9,731 bases of DNA from an uncultured Chlamydiae bacterium (lineage in GTDB: Bacteria > Chlamydiota > Chlamydiia > Chlamydiales > SM23-39). How positions within the stretch are numbered: position 1 is the stretch's first letter; every line of letters starts with the position of its first letter. Positions 8,393 through 9,731 of the stretch are shown here, one piece after another. A model generated the notes under the pieces. That model ran no database searches, had not been told where the DNA came from, and saw nothing but the letters and a program-made list of their open reading frames with translations. Position numbers and translations under genes: made by a program. Location: positions 1-9,731 of the forward strand of contig CAIPFQ010000119.1 in the NCBI GenBank assembly GCA_903864395.1. Reading direction: 5' to 3'.

Positions 8393-9001
8393 ATGTCTTT
8401 AACACCTTATGTCATTGAAGATACAGGACGTGGCGAGCGTTCCATGGATATTTATTCCCGTCTTTTAAAAGACAGAATTATTTTCATTGGCACAGAAATT
8501 TGCGATCAAGTCGCGAACGTCATTGTCGCGCAGCTGCTTTTTTTAAAAATGGAAGATCCAAAAAAAGACATCAGCCTCTATATCAACTCGGGTGGCGGAC
8601 AAATTACCTCAGGGCTTGCGATTCTGGATACGATGCAGTTTCTCGGATGCGACATTAATACATATTGTATTGGGCAGGCAGCCTCCATGGCAGCGCTTCT
8701 TCTCTCAGCGGGAACAAAAGGAAAAAGATTCGCGCTGCCTCATAGTCGCATCATGATCCATCAGCCCTATGGGGGCGTTGGCGGAACATCGGAAGACATT
8801 GCGCTGCAAGCGCGAGAGATTCTCGAGCTTAAAAAGATCACTGGATCGCTCATGGCTCGCTTTACGGGGCAGTCTGTCGAAAAAATTCACGACGATTCCG
8901 AGCGCGATTTTCACATGGATCCAGAGGCAGCTTTAAAATATGGAATTATTGACCACATCGCAAAGCCCCAAATAGGTGGGCTGGAGAAAAAAAATTCATG
9001 A
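8393..9001 (+). CDS. clpP: ATP-dependent Clp protease proteolytic subunit (ClpP2 type)
   Basis: Serine peptidase that forms a barrel-shaped heptameric chamber and degrades substrates fed by ClpX or ClpC. The catalytic triad is present: Ser98 in [10 protein letters not shown], His123 in RIMIHQP and Asp172 in SERDFHMD. Length (202) is normal. Chlamydiae carry two clpP genes; adjacency to clpX marks this as the ClpP2 equivalent. The start at 8393 is well supported by GGAGGAAG (8380-8387), eight bases from GGAGG to ATG. An oddity is the segment [14 protein letters not shown] (64-77), where the nearly universal NSPGG has Gly in place of Pro; this loop lines the active site and contributes to the oxyanion hole. 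The stop overlaps the clpX start (ATGA at 8998-9001), implying coupled translation. Confidence 0.96.
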   Translation: MSLTPYVIEDTGRGERSMDIYSRLLKDRIIFIGTEICDQVANVIVAQLLFLKMEDPKKDISLYINSGGGQITSGLAILDTMQFLGCDINTYCIGQAASMAALLLSAGTKGKRFALPHSRIMIHQPYGGVGGTSEDIALQAREILELKKITGSLMARFTGQSVEKIHDDSERDFHMDPEAALKYGIIDHIAKPQIGGLEKKNS

Positions 9002-9731
9002 GTAAGAAAAACGCGCCACTTCCCTCCTGTTCCTTTTGTGGACGGCTGGAGGATGCTGTCGAAAAGCTCGTTTCAGGGCCCGACGTTTATATTTGCGATA
9101 AGTGCATTGTCCTTTGCAATGGTATTCTCGAAAAAAAACCGGCTCCAGGCTCTTCCAAAGCGTCTCGCCAAGAGATAAAGCTCTTAAAGCCCAAAGAGAT
9201 CAAAAAACATTTAGACGAATATATTATTGGGCAGGACACGGTCAAGAGAACCATTGCAGTGGCTGTATACAACCATTATAAGAGGATTCGCTCTCTCAGT
9301 AAAAAAACCGATGTAGAATACAGTAAATCGAATGTTTTGTTAATCGGCCCGACAGGCTCTGGCAAAACACTGATTGCAAGAACGCTCGCCATGATCCTCG
9401 ATGTCCCTTTTGCCATTTCAGACGCGACAACGCTAACTGAGGCGGGCTATGTGGGAGAGGATGTGGAAAACATTATTTTACGCTTAGTCCAGGCGGCCGA
9501 TTACGATGTAGCGAAAGCAGAAAGAGGCATTATTTACGTGGATGAAATCGACAAGATTCGCAAAACGGGATCCAATGTGTCGATCACGCGCGATGTGTCT
9601 GGGGAAGGGGTGCAGCAAGCGCTTCTTAAGATCGTTGAGGGGACTGTGGCGAATATTCCGCCGAAAGGGGGCAGAAAGCATCCGAACCAAGAATATATCA
9701 AGGTCAACACGCAAAACATCCTTTTTATCGT
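8998..9731 (+). CDS. clpX: ATP-dependent Clp protease ATP-binding subunit ClpX (partial, 3' end beyond window)
   Basis: AAA+ unfoldase that recognises tagged substrates and threads them into ClpP. The window holds the first 244 codons of a protein usually about 410-425 residues long. Visible features are the N-terminal C4 zinc-binding domain (Cys11, Cys14, Cys33, Cys36), the [10 protein letters not shown] helix (74-83), Walker A GPTGSGKT (117-124), the pore-loop GYVGEDVE (150-157), Walker [10 protein letters not shown] (178-186) and the [12 protein letters not shown] stretch near the cut. The start ATG at 8998 overlaps the clpP stop by four bases; GGAG at 8983-8986 lies 11 bases upstream, a slightly long spacing consistent with coupling to clpP translation. 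The frame is open to the end of the window with no defect. Confidence 0.96.
   Translation, partial: MSKKNAPLPSCSFCGRLEDAVEKLVSGPDVYICDKCIVLCNGILEKKPAPGSSKASRQEIKLLKPKEIKKHLDEYIIGQDTVKRTIAVAVYNHYKRIRSLSKKTDVEYSKSNVLLIGPTGSGKTLIARTLAMILDVPFAISDATTLTEAGYVGEDVENIILRLVQAADYDVAKAERGIIYVDEIDKIRKTGSNVSITRDVSGEGVQQALLKIVEGTVANIPPKGGRKHPNQEYIKVNTQNILFI

Noticed and set aside
1..9731. CRISPR arrays, insertion sequences, long direct repeats or integrase-type attachment sites
   Set aside because: None was seen on reading; in particular no repeat of the tRNA-Gly 3' end was noticed nearby.

Overview
The window reads as a conserved housekeeping segment from a member of the Chlamydiae, probably an environmental (chlamydia-like, amoeba-associated) lineage rather than Chlamydia itself. 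Three things point there. The gene order clpX-clpP-tig / SNF2 helicase-mreB-pckG matches, from memory, the Chlamydia trachomatis block CT705-CT710. The MreB carries the extended N-terminus typical of chlamydial MreB. The PEP carboxykinase is the GTP-dependent type. Base composition looks, by eye, like the mid-40s in percent GC. The exact genus cannot be read from the sequence.

Layout. Positions 1-376 hold no intact gene that I trust. They contain a plus-strand remnant of a DUF2442-type small protein and, on the minus strand, a candidate terminator for the pckG transcript. Positions 377-6734 are three minus-strand genes in the transcription order SNF2/SWI2-family helicase, mreB, pckG, with gaps of 5 and 26 bases, so they are very likely one operon. 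Positions 6735-6894 form a divergent intergenic region rich in A-tracts, with a good plus-strand promoter for a tRNA-Gly(GCC) gene (6895-6966) and a weak minus-strand promoter candidate. Positions 7012-8334 encode trigger factor (GTG start). A near-consensus promoter overlaps the tig stop codon and probably drives clpP (8393-9001) and clpX (from 8998, cut by the window end). The clpP stop and clpX start overlap as ATGA.

Functionally, the plus-strand side is a protein-quality cluster: the ribosome-bound chaperone Tig, the ClpP peptidase and its unfoldase ClpX. The minus-strand side combines a chromatin-remodeller-like ATPase, the actin-like MreB that organises polarised division in FtsZ-less chlamydiae, and a gluconeogenic/anaplerotic enzyme.

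No novel multi-gene system was found. The points most worth a second look are the decayed DUF2442 gene, the Pro-to-Gly change in the otherwise nearly invariant NSPGG motif of ClpP, the MreB N-terminal extension, the tig-stop/clpP-promoter overlap with an adjacent dyad, and helically phased A-tracts upstream of the tRNA gene.
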